A DNA stretch of 64,000 nt, from positions 62,001 to 126,000 of the forward strand of contig NZ_RMVG01000006.1 of assembly GCF_003813865.1 (NCBI RefSeq), read 5' to 3'. A program made the translations under genes and the position numbers. Within the stretch, counting starts at the first letter, position 1. Each line of letters opens with the position of its first letter. This document shows positions 45,457 through 54,271 of this stretch, in pieces. The notes under the pieces were generated by a model. It was not told the DNA's origin, searched no databases, and saw only the letters and a program-made list of their open reading frames with translations. Source of the stretch: Candidatus Pantoea deserta. Its GTDB lineage: Bacteria; Pseudomonadota; Gammaproteobacteria; Enterobacterales; Enterobacteriaceae.

Positions 45457-45512
45457 GATCGGGGATCTTATTGGATCTTTATAGGATCATATTAGGATCG
45501 AATAACTGGATC
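45457..45512. other. GATC cluster / probable DNA-unwinding element
   Basis: Six GATC sites in 56 bp of AT-rich DNA, mostly as GGATC followed by A/T-rich bases (GGGATCTTATT, TGGATCTTTATA, AGGATCATATTA, AGGATCGAATAA, TGGATCTTT). Two contain TGGATCT, the complement of the AGATCCA heptamer repeated in the P1 origin. Placed beside the iteron array, it is the likely site of strand opening, controlled by Dam methylation and SeqA. Confidence 0.7.
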
Positions 45513-45578
45513 TTTCCTGTGTATAACGGGGAAAAAAGTACCGCTTTCCAGCGAAGCACCCTGCCCTGCCAGCAGAAA

Positions 45579-45648
45579 CACAACACGGCTGGTTGTGCAT
45601 AGTGGCAAACACCCCCGACCCCTGTCTGACAACCGGACAGGGATCGGG
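45579..45648. other. Inverted repeats downstream of parB
   Basis: CACAAC (45579-45584) and GTTGTG (45592-45597) flank a 7-base spacer. A stronger near-perfect hairpin pairs CCCGACCCCTGTC (45614-45626) with GACAGGGATCGGG (45636-45648), 12 bases after the parB stop. The second is probably the parB terminator. Because P1 parS lies downstream of parB, either could instead be a partition site. Confidence 0.5.
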
Positions 45649-45659
45649 AGCAGCCCTGC

Positions 45660-46631
45660 TTATCCCGCTTTAGCAATTACGGCTTTGATTGCCGCATCAA
45701 TCTCATCGAGCATCGCAGCGGACAGACGATGGAACTCATACTGCACATGACGTTTTTCAGCATGCGTTTTTCGCTTTGCATAGGCGGTACGATCCGTGAA
45801 CTGGCCAAATTTCTCCGTCACGATACCTTTGCTTTTCACCGGCTTGCTCAGCTGTTTTTTGGCTGCGCTGAAAAAAGACAAAATGCGGTTTTTCTGGTCA
45901 TCCGCATTCGCTGTCGCAATAGCCGCATCATTCTGGATACGCTGTCTGATCTGACTAACAATTTCCTCAACCGACATGCCCTCCGCTTTCGCCTCCTCTG
46001 CGACATCCAGCAGCAGCTGATAATCAGGAAGCGTTAACTCGGACACCACAGGAAAGACGTCAATGATGTCTGAAGGGACAGAGGCCGCCTGAAAGGCTCG
46101 CGTCACTTTTGCGTTTGATATACCTTCTGCTCTGGCTATTTCACTTTTGCTCATCCCCTGCTCCTGCATCAACATAAAACGCTGACCCAGTTCACGCAGG
46201 TTATGCTCTTTGGCTGTCTGAATATCTGCCGCCAGCTGACGAGCGTCGCTGACATCGATAGGCTCTTCCGTAACCAGAATTTCCAGCCCGGTGCCAGCAA
46301 ACAGGCAGGCCGCACGGCGCCTTGAGCCGTCCATAATCTCAATACGTCCGTCAACCAGTCGCCCGATAGCCGGGAAAAACTGCTGGAGGGAGATCGTTCG
46401 GGTAATATCTTTTACCGACTCTTCTGTCAGCGTTGACTGATCGCGTCCGTTAATCTGCGCATCAACGAAGGTTTTCGCCTCGATTTCCCCATTGGGGATA
46501 AACTGACGGCTGAAGGTCGCTGTTTTGCCTGATTTCAGGGTAAAAACGCGCGACTGATTGTTGCTGTTGATGAAGTTAGCCATTTGCGACTGGCCCATAC
46601 TACGGCCAATCTTCTGAAGAGGTTTACTCAC
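45660..46631 (-). CDS. parB: Plasmid partition protein ParB (P1 type)
   Basis: A 323-residue centromere-binding protein. It follows P1 ParB through TFVDAQINGRDQSTLTEESVKDITRTISLQQFFPAIG, the arginine patch IMDGSRRRAACLF (residues 99-111), and the helix-turn-helix MSKSEIARAEGISNAKVTRAFQAASVP (160-186). The C-terminal dimerisation domain (VTEKFGQFTDRTAYAKRKTHAEKRHVQYEFHRLSAAMLDEIDAAIKAVIAKA) also matches. It binds parS, spreads, and stimulates ParA. Its ATG overlaps the parA stop (ATGA), so the two are translationally coupled. Confidence 0.94.
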   Translation of the reverse strand: MSKPLQKIGRSMGQSQMANFINSNNQSRVFTLKSGKTATFSRQFIPNGEIEAKTFVDAQINGRDQSTLTEESVKDITRTISLQQFFPAIGRLVDGRIEIMDGSRRRAACLFAGTGLEILVTEEPIDVSDARQLAADIQTAKEHNLRELGQRFMLMQEQGMSKSEIARAEGISNAKVTRAFQAASVPSDIIDVFPVVSELTLPDYQLLLDVAEEAKAEGMSVEEIVSQIRQRIQNDAAIATANADDQKNRILSFFSAAKKQLSKPVKSKGIVTEKFGQFTDRTAYAKRKTHAEKRHVQYEFHRLSAAMLDEIDAAIKAVIAKAG

Positions 46632-47830
46632 TGTAAGCTCCTGATGTACTCAATACGGTCAAACACAGCGCGTGAAAATTGCTCCGCTTCCTGCTTCGCC
46701 TTTCGTAGTGCGTCTGCGCTGCCAGGATAAGAGTTCGGGTTAGCGCTGATAACCGTGTCAAAAGACTCGCCACAGCGTTCGAAACCGTCCAGTCTGGGCA
46801 GTACGGCATCCAGCATGGATTTAGTGAAGACTTCGCGGGCAAAGCTCTGTGAGGTCAGATGATCATGTTTGCTGGTCATCTTGGACATAAAGCCGATATT
46901 GGCTTTGAGACGTGGCTCAATCCCTTCATTCTCAATGCGTTCCAGCATTTCGGGCAGCCGCGTTAGGTATTTAAGGGTGGAGTGAAAATCAACCTGAGCT
47001 GGCGGCGTCGGCGTCAGCAACACATCACTGGCCGCAATAGCGTTCAGCATAAATGCATCAAGATGAGGACCCGTATCAATAAAGATAAAGTCGTAATCGT
47101 CTGCAAGCCGGTCGATGACATTGCGGCGTAATACCTCAGAAGGCGCTACGCCAGGCAGATGCTCGGCGATCAGCGCTTCCCAGTCACTGGCGACAAAACC
47201 GTCATCAATCGACGCCGGTATGACATCTACGCCAGGCATCACGGTAGGCTTAACAAACTGTTCGCGCAGCTGATCCGTGTCCAGATCGTTCAGCATGGCC
47301 TGTGCGGCGGTCTCCAGCACTGAGCCTACGCTATTGGTATGGCTCAGGAACATAGTGCTTGACGCCTGGGGATCGAGATCAATGACCAGAATGCGTAGAT
47401 CGTTATGCAGCATGGCAGGATGTGCCCGCATCCCGTGCGCCAGCGTCACGGTTGTTACCGTTTTCGACACGCCGCCTTTCAGATTTACCACGAAAACGAC
47501 AAAGGGGCTTTTGTGTTTATCGCGGTACTTAGGCACTTTGCGATGCTGATAGATGTCGACGACGTTTTGAATGCTTAACGCGTACTGAGACGTACTGCCG
47601 GTTTGCTTTTTGCCGAACTCATAGCCTTTCGCCTCCATTTCATTGATAGCCGCGACGACAGCATGCTTGCTGAGCAGAGGAAGGTTTGCCACGGCATTGC
47701 GTGAAAACGTCTGATAATAGCCTTTCTGATTAAATTCTTGTCGCTGTTGTTCGATGTGATTGCTGAGTCCATGCAACATGCCATTCGCACGGTTCGCTAT
47801 TTCAAATACATCACCATAATCACGCTTCAT
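46628..47830 (-). CDS. parA: Plasmid partition ATPase ParA (P1 type)
   Basis: A 400-residue type Ia ParA from the ATG at 47830 (GAGG 6 bases upstream). An N-terminal DNA-binding region (about 1-105) lets it repress its own promoter. The deviant Walker A is VVNLKGGVSKTVTTVTLAHG (KGGVSKT at 118-124), with Walker A' LVIDLDPQASST and Walker B DFIFIDTGPHLD. ATP-dependent binding to the nucleoid and ParB-stimulated hydrolysis move plasmid copies apart. A candidate operator lies 50-85 bp upstream. Confidence 0.94.
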   Translation of the reverse strand: MKRDYGDVFEIANRANGMLHGLSNHIEQQRQEFNQKGYYQTFSRNAVANLPLLSKHAVVAAINEMEAKGYEFGKKQTGSTSQYALSIQNVVDIYQHRKVPKYRDKHKSPFVVFVVNLKGGVSKTVTTVTLAHGMRAHPAMLHNDLRILVIDLDPQASSTMFLSHTNSVGSVLETAAQAMLNDLDTDQLREQFVKPTVMPGVDVIPASIDDGFVASDWEALIAEHLPGVAPSEVLRRNVIDRLADDYDFIFIDTGPHLDAFMLNAIAASDVLLTPTPPAQVDFHSTLKYLTRLPEMLERIENEGIEPRLKANIGFMSKMTSKHDHLTSQSFAREVFTKSMLDAVLPRLDGFERCGESFDTVISANPNSYPGSADALRKAKQEAEQFSRAVFDRIEYIRSLQ

Positions 47831-47880
47831 AGATCCCTCACAGTGAATTTTTTCGTGATTGTACCAAAAAAGATGCCGTC

Positions 47881-47915
47881 TGCCAGTTTTTTGGATAAAT
47901 GCCATAAAACTGACA
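47881..47915. promoter_or_regulatory. Candidate parA operator
   Basis: TGCCAGTTTT (47881-47890) and AAAACTGACA (47906-47915) form an inverted repeat with one mismatch and a 15-base spacer, 51 bases before the parA ATG. P1-type ParA proteins repress from such an operator. Confidence 0.45.
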
Positions 47916-48160
47916 TTTTTTTTAGAAATGTGAACAGGTTGACTAAGATTGTTATTATTTTATTTTTTATTATAAATCAATAAGTTAATGGCTTCAGGAG
48001 AATGCAGTGCGCTTTATATCGCATCAACTCATTTTCCTTGTCTCTAAATCTGATCAATGTTGTAGTGGTTTTCCTGTACAGTCAATGTCTGCGTTTATGC
48101 ATGCCTGTCTCTCCTATTCCTTACAGGCAACATCGCATCAGGTGTATTTGAAAAAAGGTG

Positions 48161-49469
48161 TGGTGATTTTCAGCCTGAAAATTTCATGTTTTTCCAATAA
48201 AAACATTAGGTTAAAATCCTTTTTTTGTGGCGTGAATTGGCGTTGCTTCACTTCGGAGACGAGATAGCTGATAAAATGGAGAGTGCAATTTGATGAGATT
48301 ATTTTAAACAGATGCATTAAAACATCGCCATCTGCATTTAACATAATGCATAAAGCGAAAGTTTCACAGTTAGTTGTATGCCGAATCTTAAACCGCCCTG
48401 CTTTTGCGTGAGCTTTATGGCAAATATCCAACTAATTTTCTGTAAGCATAAAGCCACCCTTTTACTCTATTTCCTGTCTATAAGATCTCTGACTTATCTT
48501 GTTATTCAGTTAATAGCAGCCCCGCTATAGGACATATAAAAGTAGTGTTAAAATTCGCTGTTGGATAGCTGTGCTATGCAATGCTCAGGATCTTTTTGTC
48601 TCCATAAGGAAACGGGTTGGCTAAATACATTCTGACTACGGCTTCTGGCTGGATACTGGCACTCATTGTGTAAGGGCCAAACGGCACGGTTTTTAAATGA
48701 ACTGAATGGCATAATTTGCTTCTGATCTCCCCGCCTTATTACCCATTCGTTATCTGAACAAATACCCGATCCACAGTCCGTGGCGTTGAAGAAAAATTTG
48801 AACATAAACGCCTGTTGAGCGCTAAGGGCTTTTATGGATTTATCTGTTACGTTTCTACATGCTTATTAACGCACTCTGATGGCACTGGCGAAGCTCTTTA
48901 ACCCGGCCCGGTTAAATAGAATGCTGTGTAAAATACCGAGTAAAACTTTGTTGAGATCGCAGACAGGAGCATACTGATTTCATACCGGGTAGGGTGGACA
49001 GAATGCGCATGGCATGTCATAAACTCACATTAGTCAGTACGCCCTTTTCTTGACTCATTCAGATGAACAGTCGGGTATAAGCAGACAAAACCCTTAATCG
49101 GTCCAGGCGGGTCAGCAGAGGACGCGCAGTAAGTGCATAAGGGTATCAGGCAACCCTTTCCTACACCTGTATCCATGGTGATTTTCAGCCTGAAAATCTC
49201 ATTAAAATGCTTATTTTTCAATTTGTTATGCTGATTTTTCTATGGTGAGAAATTCAGGCGCAACACGTATCTGATTGGTAGAGTCGTAGCAGACAGACGC
49301 CTATATCGGGCCAAACCAGAAAGCAGGGCCGCGCAGTAAGAGCGAATGTATATCACGCAGCTCTTTCCTCAATCGGTATTCATGGTGATTTTCAGCCTGA
49401 AAATCTCAGAAAAAATGATATGTTTCATTAAATTACGCTACTTTTTCAATGGTGAAAAATTCAGGCGCA
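48161..49469. repeat. Centromere-like (parS-like) repeat array upstream of parA
   Basis: The element GGTGATTTTCAGCCTGAAAAT occurs three times: palindromes ATTTTCAG-C-CTGAAAAT at 48166-48182, 49181-49197 and 49388-49404. In the last two, a second block ATGGTGA(G/A)AAATTCAGGCGCA follows at 49242-49262 and 49449-49469. Between them in the middle copy lies an IHF-like sequence TTTCAATTTGTTA (49216-49228, one mismatch). Palindromic boxes, a bend site, then a single box with a GC-rich hexamer is the plan of P1 parS. The last two copies sit in tandem ~207-bp units (about 49080-49500). Confidence 0.7.
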
Positions 49470-49809
49470 GGCGGTGCCTGTAAGCGCTGACAACCTGAGC
49501 ACAGGAGCAGGGTTAATAAAACAAAATTAGCGAATATTGCCCTTCAGTCCTTAACCCGCCGCTGTATGACCTCCATAACATCTCTTTTGACCGTAATTAA
49601 CCTTGCGAAAGTCGGACCCCGGCAAAATCCGCGCCTGGACTCTGTTCCGCGCATTGTTATTAACTATGCTATCATTCTGTTTTACAAGCCGAAGCGGCAT
49701 AAGGTCGCCCGTAAACAAGATCTGTGCGGCGGACAAGGAGGTAATCTGGAGACGCCCGGCTGGCGGCTGCGTTAACTTAACCGAAGCGAAGAAGCATAGT
49801 GATTTCTGA

Positions 49810-50652
49810 ATGATCTATACCATCGACGAAATTATCACTTATAACTCGGATGACTGTTCTCTGAGCCATATACCTACACAGGAATCACTTAGTCTCAGTA
49901 TCTCGACCGGACGTCTGTTTGAACGCCTTCTGAATTCCAGTGGCGAAATACTGTCGCGAGATACGTTACTCACGGAGGTATGGGACAATTATGGTTTACG
50001 CGGCTCCAACAGCAATCTCAATCAGTATCTCAGTATCCTGAGGAGAGCGCTGGCAGGTTTTGGCTGTGAAAATCTGATCATCACCGTTCCCAAACTGGGG
50101 ATCCGCCTCAATACCGACATTCCGATTGAACGTCTGTACGTAACGCCTGCCCTGGTTGCTGAACCCGAAAAGGCTGGCAAGCCTGCCTTATTAATAACTG
50201 AATCGGTTGTTGAGGACGAGATAAAAACAGCGTCTGAGCCTTCCGGGCCAGACACCTCTGATAAAGATAAACCCGTTCCGTCGGGCTACTGGTTGCTTCT
50301 GACACTGCTGTTTATCGCTCTGTGTAGCGTTACGGGCTGGAGTTATCTCAATATCCACAGAGGAGACGAAGACTTTACGCCGGTGACATTAAACCTGGAA
50401 GGAGGATGCCAGGCGGTCCTGATGCAGGGGATAGAAGAGAATGAACAACCCGTACTGGAAAAACAGCTTTTGCAAATGCTTCAGGAAAACAACCAGACGT
50501 GCGATGCGGATTCACGCATCTACTTCGACAGGAATACTTCTTTCTCAACCAGAAACTATGGCCGCACCATCCTGTCCTCCTGTAAGCTCAACAGTCAGGG
50601 ACATGTGATTTCCTGCAATAATTTTTACTATATTGACTGGAGAATGGAGTGA
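49810..50652 (+). CDS. Membrane-bound ToxR/CadC-like transcriptional regulator
   Basis: A 280-residue protein. The N-terminal OmpR-type winged helix (residues about 25-105: SISTGRLFERLLNSSGEILSRDTLLTEVWDNYGLRGSNSNLNQYLSILRRALAGFGCENLIITVPKLGIRL) is followed by a linker, one transmembrane helix (160-180, YWLLLTLLFIALCSVTGWSYL) and a periplasmic domain with several cysteines. This is the layout of ToxR, CadC and MarT, which bind DNA from the membrane in response to envelope signals. The next gene overlaps by 4 bp and encodes a FidL-like protein; the same pair, marT-fidL, sits beside an adhesin gene in Salmonella SPI-3. Likely target: the fimbria/exporter block nearby, which is inferred. Confidence 0.87.
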   Translation: MIYTIDEIITYNSDDCSLSHIPTQESLSLSISTGRLFERLLNSSGEILSRDTLLTEVWDNYGLRGSNSNLNQYLSILRRALAGFGCENLIITVPKLGIRLNTDIPIERLYVTPALVAEPEKAGKPALLITESVVEDEIKTASEPSGPDTSDKDKPVPSGYWLLLTLLFIALCSVTGWSYLNIHRGDEDFTPVTLNLEGGCQAVLMQGIEENEQPVLEKQLLQMLQENNQTCDADSRIYFDRNTSFSTRNYGRTILSSCKLNSQGHVISCNNFYYIDWRME

Positions 50653-51143
50653 AGCGTCGCACTATCATCTCGCTGGCTGCCATATTATTTGTATTGACGT
50701 TATCAGCCATCATCGCCCAGTATTTTATCTACTATACCGATACCTATCCGTTTCGCTGTTCGACTTTTACCCGCTACGATCTCAGCCGCAGAGACGGCGC
50801 GCGTAAAGAGTTTACGATCACGCAGGATCTTCGTTTTATCAATAAAAATTCAGGTTACTTGCTGTTGAATGGGCAGGTTACGGACGATGACAAAGTGACT
50901 ACTCTCAACCGCCGGATCAATCTTATCCACGGCGGTAAAGTAGACTATGAGACCTATCGCTATCGTATCGATAAAATCATTACCTCCGCGACAGACAATA
51001 CTCCTGATGCGCTGTTTAATAAGCTGTTAGCTGAGCTGACGCTGGACTCATCCTATCTTCAGATTGATGTTATTCAGGTGGATAAAAAATCTTATCTGAT
51101 TGGCGGCCCGCTTTCATATCTGTTCACCTGCCAGCGCTACTGA
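50649..51143 (+). CDS. FidL-like membrane protein
   Basis: A 164-residue protein starting with GTG inside the GTGA overlap with the regulator's stop. One N-terminal transmembrane helix (TIISLAAILFVLTLSAIIAQYFIYY), then a periplasmic domain (YPFRCSTFTRYDLSRRDGARKEFTITQDLRFINKNSGYLLLNGQVTDDDKVTTLNRRI...) ending in LFTCQRY. The FidL-like family shows this anchor, the YxFxC start and the closing cysteine. Members are encoded next to ToxR-like regulators and probably modulate or protect them in the periplasm, as ToxS does for ToxR. No terminator is evident after it. Confidence 0.8.
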   Translation: MKRRTIISLAAILFVLTLSAIIAQYFIYYTDTYPFRCSTFTRYDLSRRDGARKEFTITQDLRFINKNSGYLLLNGQVTDDDKVTTLNRRINLIHGGKVDYETYRYRIDKIITSATDNTPDALFNKLLAELTLDSSYLQIDVIQVDKKSYLIGGPLSYLFTCQRY

Positions 51144-51644
51144 ATCTTGCTCTTCGCGGCTGCTACCCCTGCTTTACTCAACGCGCCTAAAAGTCATTTT
51201 ATCTCTGATTCTGCACAAGCGTGGCGTCGCTGTTGCGTGGGGTACGATCCTGGAAACGCATCCAAACGATAAAAGCCCAGCAGGGGGCCGCGCTACTGAG
51301 AACGGCGGAAGAGCGCTTTCTCTGGTCATCTGCTTCCTGTTGTCAGAAATACACCTGAACAGCGTTCGGACTATCCATCCCTGACACTTTCTCGGACAGG
51401 CACGCTATTTTTACGCGATACACGAGGATCTCTGGTACGACAGGACACAGGGCTTAATACCTGTCAGATCCACCTCTCTGTAAGTTTACGGGAATATTGC
51501 CACTGTTTAGTTGAGAGCTGTCTTTTTTTGTCACTCAGCACGCGAGAGTATGTGATCAATTATGCACAGCCATACATGGCCTGGTTATGCAGACAGGGAG
51601 AGTAGGGCGTTGAATCGTCAGGATATCCCCGGCAACAGCCGGGG
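51144..51644. other. Gene-free stretch ending in a hairpin after the DUF1795 gene
   Basis: About 480 bp with nothing recognised, then CCCCGGC-AACA-GCCGGGG at 51627-51644, a perfect 7-bp GC stem 7 bases beyond the stop of the minus-strand DUF1795 gene. It has no T run, but is the likely 3' end of the long minus-strand block. Confidence 0.5.
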
Positions 51645-51650
51645 AACGGT

Positions 51651-52085
51651 TCAGGCGTGAAGACGAAAGCTTTCCAGAATGGTGATAAAACGCTGCTCGT
51701 CTTCTTCGGTAAACGCAGAGGCTTTAGACTGCGAGAAAATAAGCAAATTTTCCATATCGAGAGAAAAAACCGCCTGCTTTTGATAGAGATGCAGATTGTC
51801 CGGGCGTAAAAAATCATAGGCGATAATCAGGCCCATGGCCGCATTGTCGCCCAGCACAGCCGGTTGATGAGCCGCCTGATGCCAGTCATTAACCTGTTTC
51901 TTCAGAATGTTAAGCTGGCTTTCAATATACTCTTCAATATTATTGTGATTGCCTAACGTATCTCTGGAAAGGGTAACCGGAGGCAAAGCGCCGCGTTTAT
52001 CCATCAGCGTGTTCAGGGTTCGCTCGAAAAAGCCTTCTGGCAACGTAATCATACCTTCACTAAAGCAGCAGACATTTTTATCCAT
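51651..52085 (-). CDS. DUF1795 (DcrB/EagR-like) protein
   Basis: A 144-residue cytoplasmic protein with no signal peptide. The DUF1795 pattern is clear: GMITLPEGFFERTLNTLMDK, VTLSRDTLGNHNNIEEYIESQLNILKKQVNDWHQ, AMGLIIAYDFLRPDNLHLYQKQAVFSLDMENLLIFSQSKASAFTEEDEQRFITILESFRLHA. Best known members (EagR/EagT) are chaperones that shield hydrophobic transmembrane segments of type VI secretion effectors. Here it overlaps the 3' end of a C39-peptidase ABC exporter gene by 8 bp and no type VI genes are visible. It may therefore shield the very hydrophobic double-glycine peptides, or give immunity. Both ideas are inference. Confidence 0.8.
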   Translation of the reverse strand: MDKNVCCFSEGMITLPEGFFERTLNTLMDKRGALPPVTLSRDTLGNHNNIEEYIESQLNILKKQVNDWHQAAHQPAVLGDNAAMGLIIAYDFLRPDNLHLYQKQAVFSLDMENLLIFSQSKASAFTEEDEQRFITILESFRLHA

Positions 52086-54255
52086 GAGTCATCTCCATAC
52101 TGTTATTGCTGGCTGCACGGGAGAACAGTTGCTCTGCCGTGGTTTCTGTAAGCTTGCCGTTATGTAAAATAACGATTTTATCCGCGCTGCGAATGGTTTC
52201 TGGTCGATGTGCAATGATAATACGCGTGATATTCATGCTTTTGATTGCGCTATTAATCTGGGCCTCGTTATAAATATCCAGATGGCTGGTTGCTTCATCC
52301 AGTACCAGAATTTGAGGGTCGCGATAAAGCGCTCGTGCCAGCAAGATACGCTGTAACTGCCCACCGGAAAGGAAAGATCCCATATCGCCTACCAGGCTCT
52401 GATAATTCATCGGCATTTTCATAATGTCACCGTGAATCTGCGCCAGACGCGCTGCGCGGGTGATTTTCTCGAAATCAGGTTCATTATCAAAAAAGCTGAT
52501 GTTTTCGCTAATAGAGCCGGAAAACAGAATATCGTCCTGCATCACGCAGCCAATACGATTGCGATGATGCTGGAAGCCTGTTTGTGCGATGTCCAGCCCG
52601 CCGACGCTGATAGTGCCTTCTTCCGGATGCAGCAGTCCCAGAATAATTTTTGCCAGGGTTGTTTTTCCCTGACCTGATGGCCCGACGATAGCAATACTTT
52701 CACCTGCCTTGATTTCCAGACTAACGTCTTCAATCACCCAGGGTTCAGTAGGCGCATAGCGGAAATGAATATGGCTCAGGACAATATCTGGTGTCTGTTG
52801 CGGTTCATCTGTAGGTTGAGGCAGCGCAAGAGGGGGCTCCGGGCCAGATTCAGTTTCTGACAGCACAATATCGGCAAGACGTTCGCCGTGCATACGTAGC
52901 ATGCGGAAGTCGATAATGGCATTAATCAGACCCGCGCCACGGCTCATAAACTGATCGGAAAAGCTAATAAAGGCCGTCAGCATCCCCGTAGAGAAATTGC
53001 CATCAAGCACCTGAAGCGCCGCCAGCCATACCAGCACGACACGGCCAACGGAGGTCAGCACTCCCTGCGCCGATCCAAAAAGGATATTCAGTTTCTGAAT
53101 CACGATGCCCTTATTGGTACTGTCTATCAGCAAGTTCATATAAGCAGCAAGGCGAGGGATCTGCTTGTTATTCGTTTTAACCGCCTGGATGCCTCGCAGC
53201 GTCTCCAGCAGCGAGGACTGTGTACGCGCTGAACTGATGATCTGCTCTTCATTCGCACGACGTACCGGATCATAAGCCAGAAAGCGCAGCAGGGCATAGG
53301 TGGCAAAGAGAGCTATCACCAGCCAGGCCAGTGTGGCGTTGTAGATAAACAGCATGACTACCGTCACGATGGACATCACGCCATCCAGCACGGTGCTGAT
53401 AAAGCGGGAGGTCAGTGTGCTCTGAATGGTGTTTAGTGAGCCGTAGCGAGAAAGAATGTCGCCAACGTGGCGGGATTCAAACCAGTCCAGCGGCAGCTTG
53501 AGCATATGGTGGCAGACGTTAATGGTCCACTGTATGCTCAGCTGGCTGGAGAACCAGCTCATTACCCAGGAGCGTAACGCTGTAATCATGGTCTGAAACA
53601 GGGCAATTAAAATAAAGCCGACCCCGAGCAGCGTTAATAAAGAATAATCCGCGGATACCAGCACCATATCCATAACCCATTGCATAAAAAAGGGTGTCAG
53701 AACGCCGAAGAGTTCCAGCGCAACGGATAAGATAAGGACCTGTGCAAAGGCTGATTTGGCGCCTGTTACGCTGCCGACCAGCTTTCTCATAGAGATACGG
53801 GCTTTCTCTTCCTTCTGCTCGAACGTCGCAGACGGCAGAAGTTCCAGCGCAACGCCCGTAAAGGCGCTTGAGACTTCTTTAAAGGTCAGCTCACGAATGC
53901 CGCGTGCGGGATCGTGCAAAACAATTTTATTACCCGTCACCTTTTTCAGTACGACAAAGTGATTCAGTTCCCAGTGCAGAATGCAGGGCGTACGTAACTT
54001 AGACAGCTCCTCAAGATCAACACGCAACGCGCGTGAACTCATATTGAGCTGCTGTGCCATAGTGATCACATCTGCCAGCGTAGCGCCTTTCAACGACGTC
54101 GCAAACCGACGTCGCAGCGTGATCATATCAATCTCATGCCCATAGTAGTTGGTAATCATACCCAGACAGGCTAATCCACACTCTGTGGCCTGGGACTGGC
54201 GGATAACAGGCAAACGGTTGAACCAGCGAAAATTAAGTTTCTCAGTTAACGACAC
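52078..54255 (-). CDS. Peptidase-containing ABC transporter (C39, CvaB-like) for double-glycine peptides
   Basis: A 725-residue exporter. The N-terminal C39 peptidase has its triad: C26 in RQSQATECGLACLGM, H99 in LHWELNHFVVL, D115 in VLHDPARG. The transmembrane domain spans about 165-450. The ATPase has Walker A GPSGQGKTTLAK, signature FLSGGQLQRILLARAL and Walker B ILVLDEATSHLD. Enzymes of this kind cut after the GG of leader peptides and pump the product through a HlyD/TolC channel, as CvaB does for colicin V. It lies downstream of its HlyD-like and TolC-like partners. Candidate substrates are the VSGG peptides at 62735-63301. Confidence 0.93.
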   Translation of the reverse strand: MSLTEKLNFRWFNRLPVIRQSQATECGLACLGMITNYYGHEIDMITLRRRFATSLKGATLADVITMAQQLNMSSRALRVDLEELSKLRTPCILHWELNHFVVLKKVTGNKIVLHDPARGIRELTFKEVSSAFTGVALELLPSATFEQKEEKARISMRKLVGSVTGAKSAFAQVLILSVALELFGVLTPFFMQWVMDMVLVSADYSLLTLLGVGFILIALFQTMITALRSWVMSWFSSQLSIQWTINVCHHMLKLPLDWFESRHVGDILSRYGSLNTIQSTLTSRFISTVLDGVMSIVTVVMLFIYNATLAWLVIALFATYALLRFLAYDPVRRANEEQIISSARTQSSLLETLRGIQAVKTNNKQIPRLAAYMNLLIDSTNKGIVIQKLNILFGSAQGVLTSVGRVVLVWLAALQVLDGNFSTGMLTAFISFSDQFMSRGAGLINAIIDFRMLRMHGERLADIVLSETESGPEPPLALPQPTDEPQQTPDIVLSHIHFRYAPTEPWVIEDVSLEIKAGESIAIVGPSGQGKTTLAKIILGLLHPEEGTISVGGLDIAQTGFQHHRNRIGCVMQDDILFSGSISENISFFDNEPDFEKITRAARLAQIHGDIMKMPMNYQSLVGDMGSFLSGGQLQRILLARALYRDPQILVLDEATSHLDIYNEAQINSAIKSMNITRIIIAHRPETIRSADKIVILHNGKLTETTAEQLFSRAASNNSMEMTHG

Positions 54256-54271
54256 AACACAGACCTTTTAA

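Larger units (their letters stand above)
47831..49809. other. Two-kilobase region without a supported gene between parA and the ToxR-like regulator
   Basis: Apart from the candidate parA operator and the centromere-like repeats, I see no gene with a ribosome site, known family or sensible composition. An 85-codon frame at 48548-48805 (minus) begins MFKFFFNATDCGSGICSDNEW but has no ribosome site or recognisable relatives. The region is AT-rich. Confidence 0.4.

Noticed and set aside
48138-48431. 97-codon minus-strand frame across the first centromere-like palindrome
   Set aside because: It runs through the repeat element and has no coding-like features.
48548-48805. 85-codon minus-strand frame beginning MFKFFFNATDCGSGICSDNEW
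   Set aside because: No ribosome site and no recognisable family; too weak to call in an AT-rich gap.
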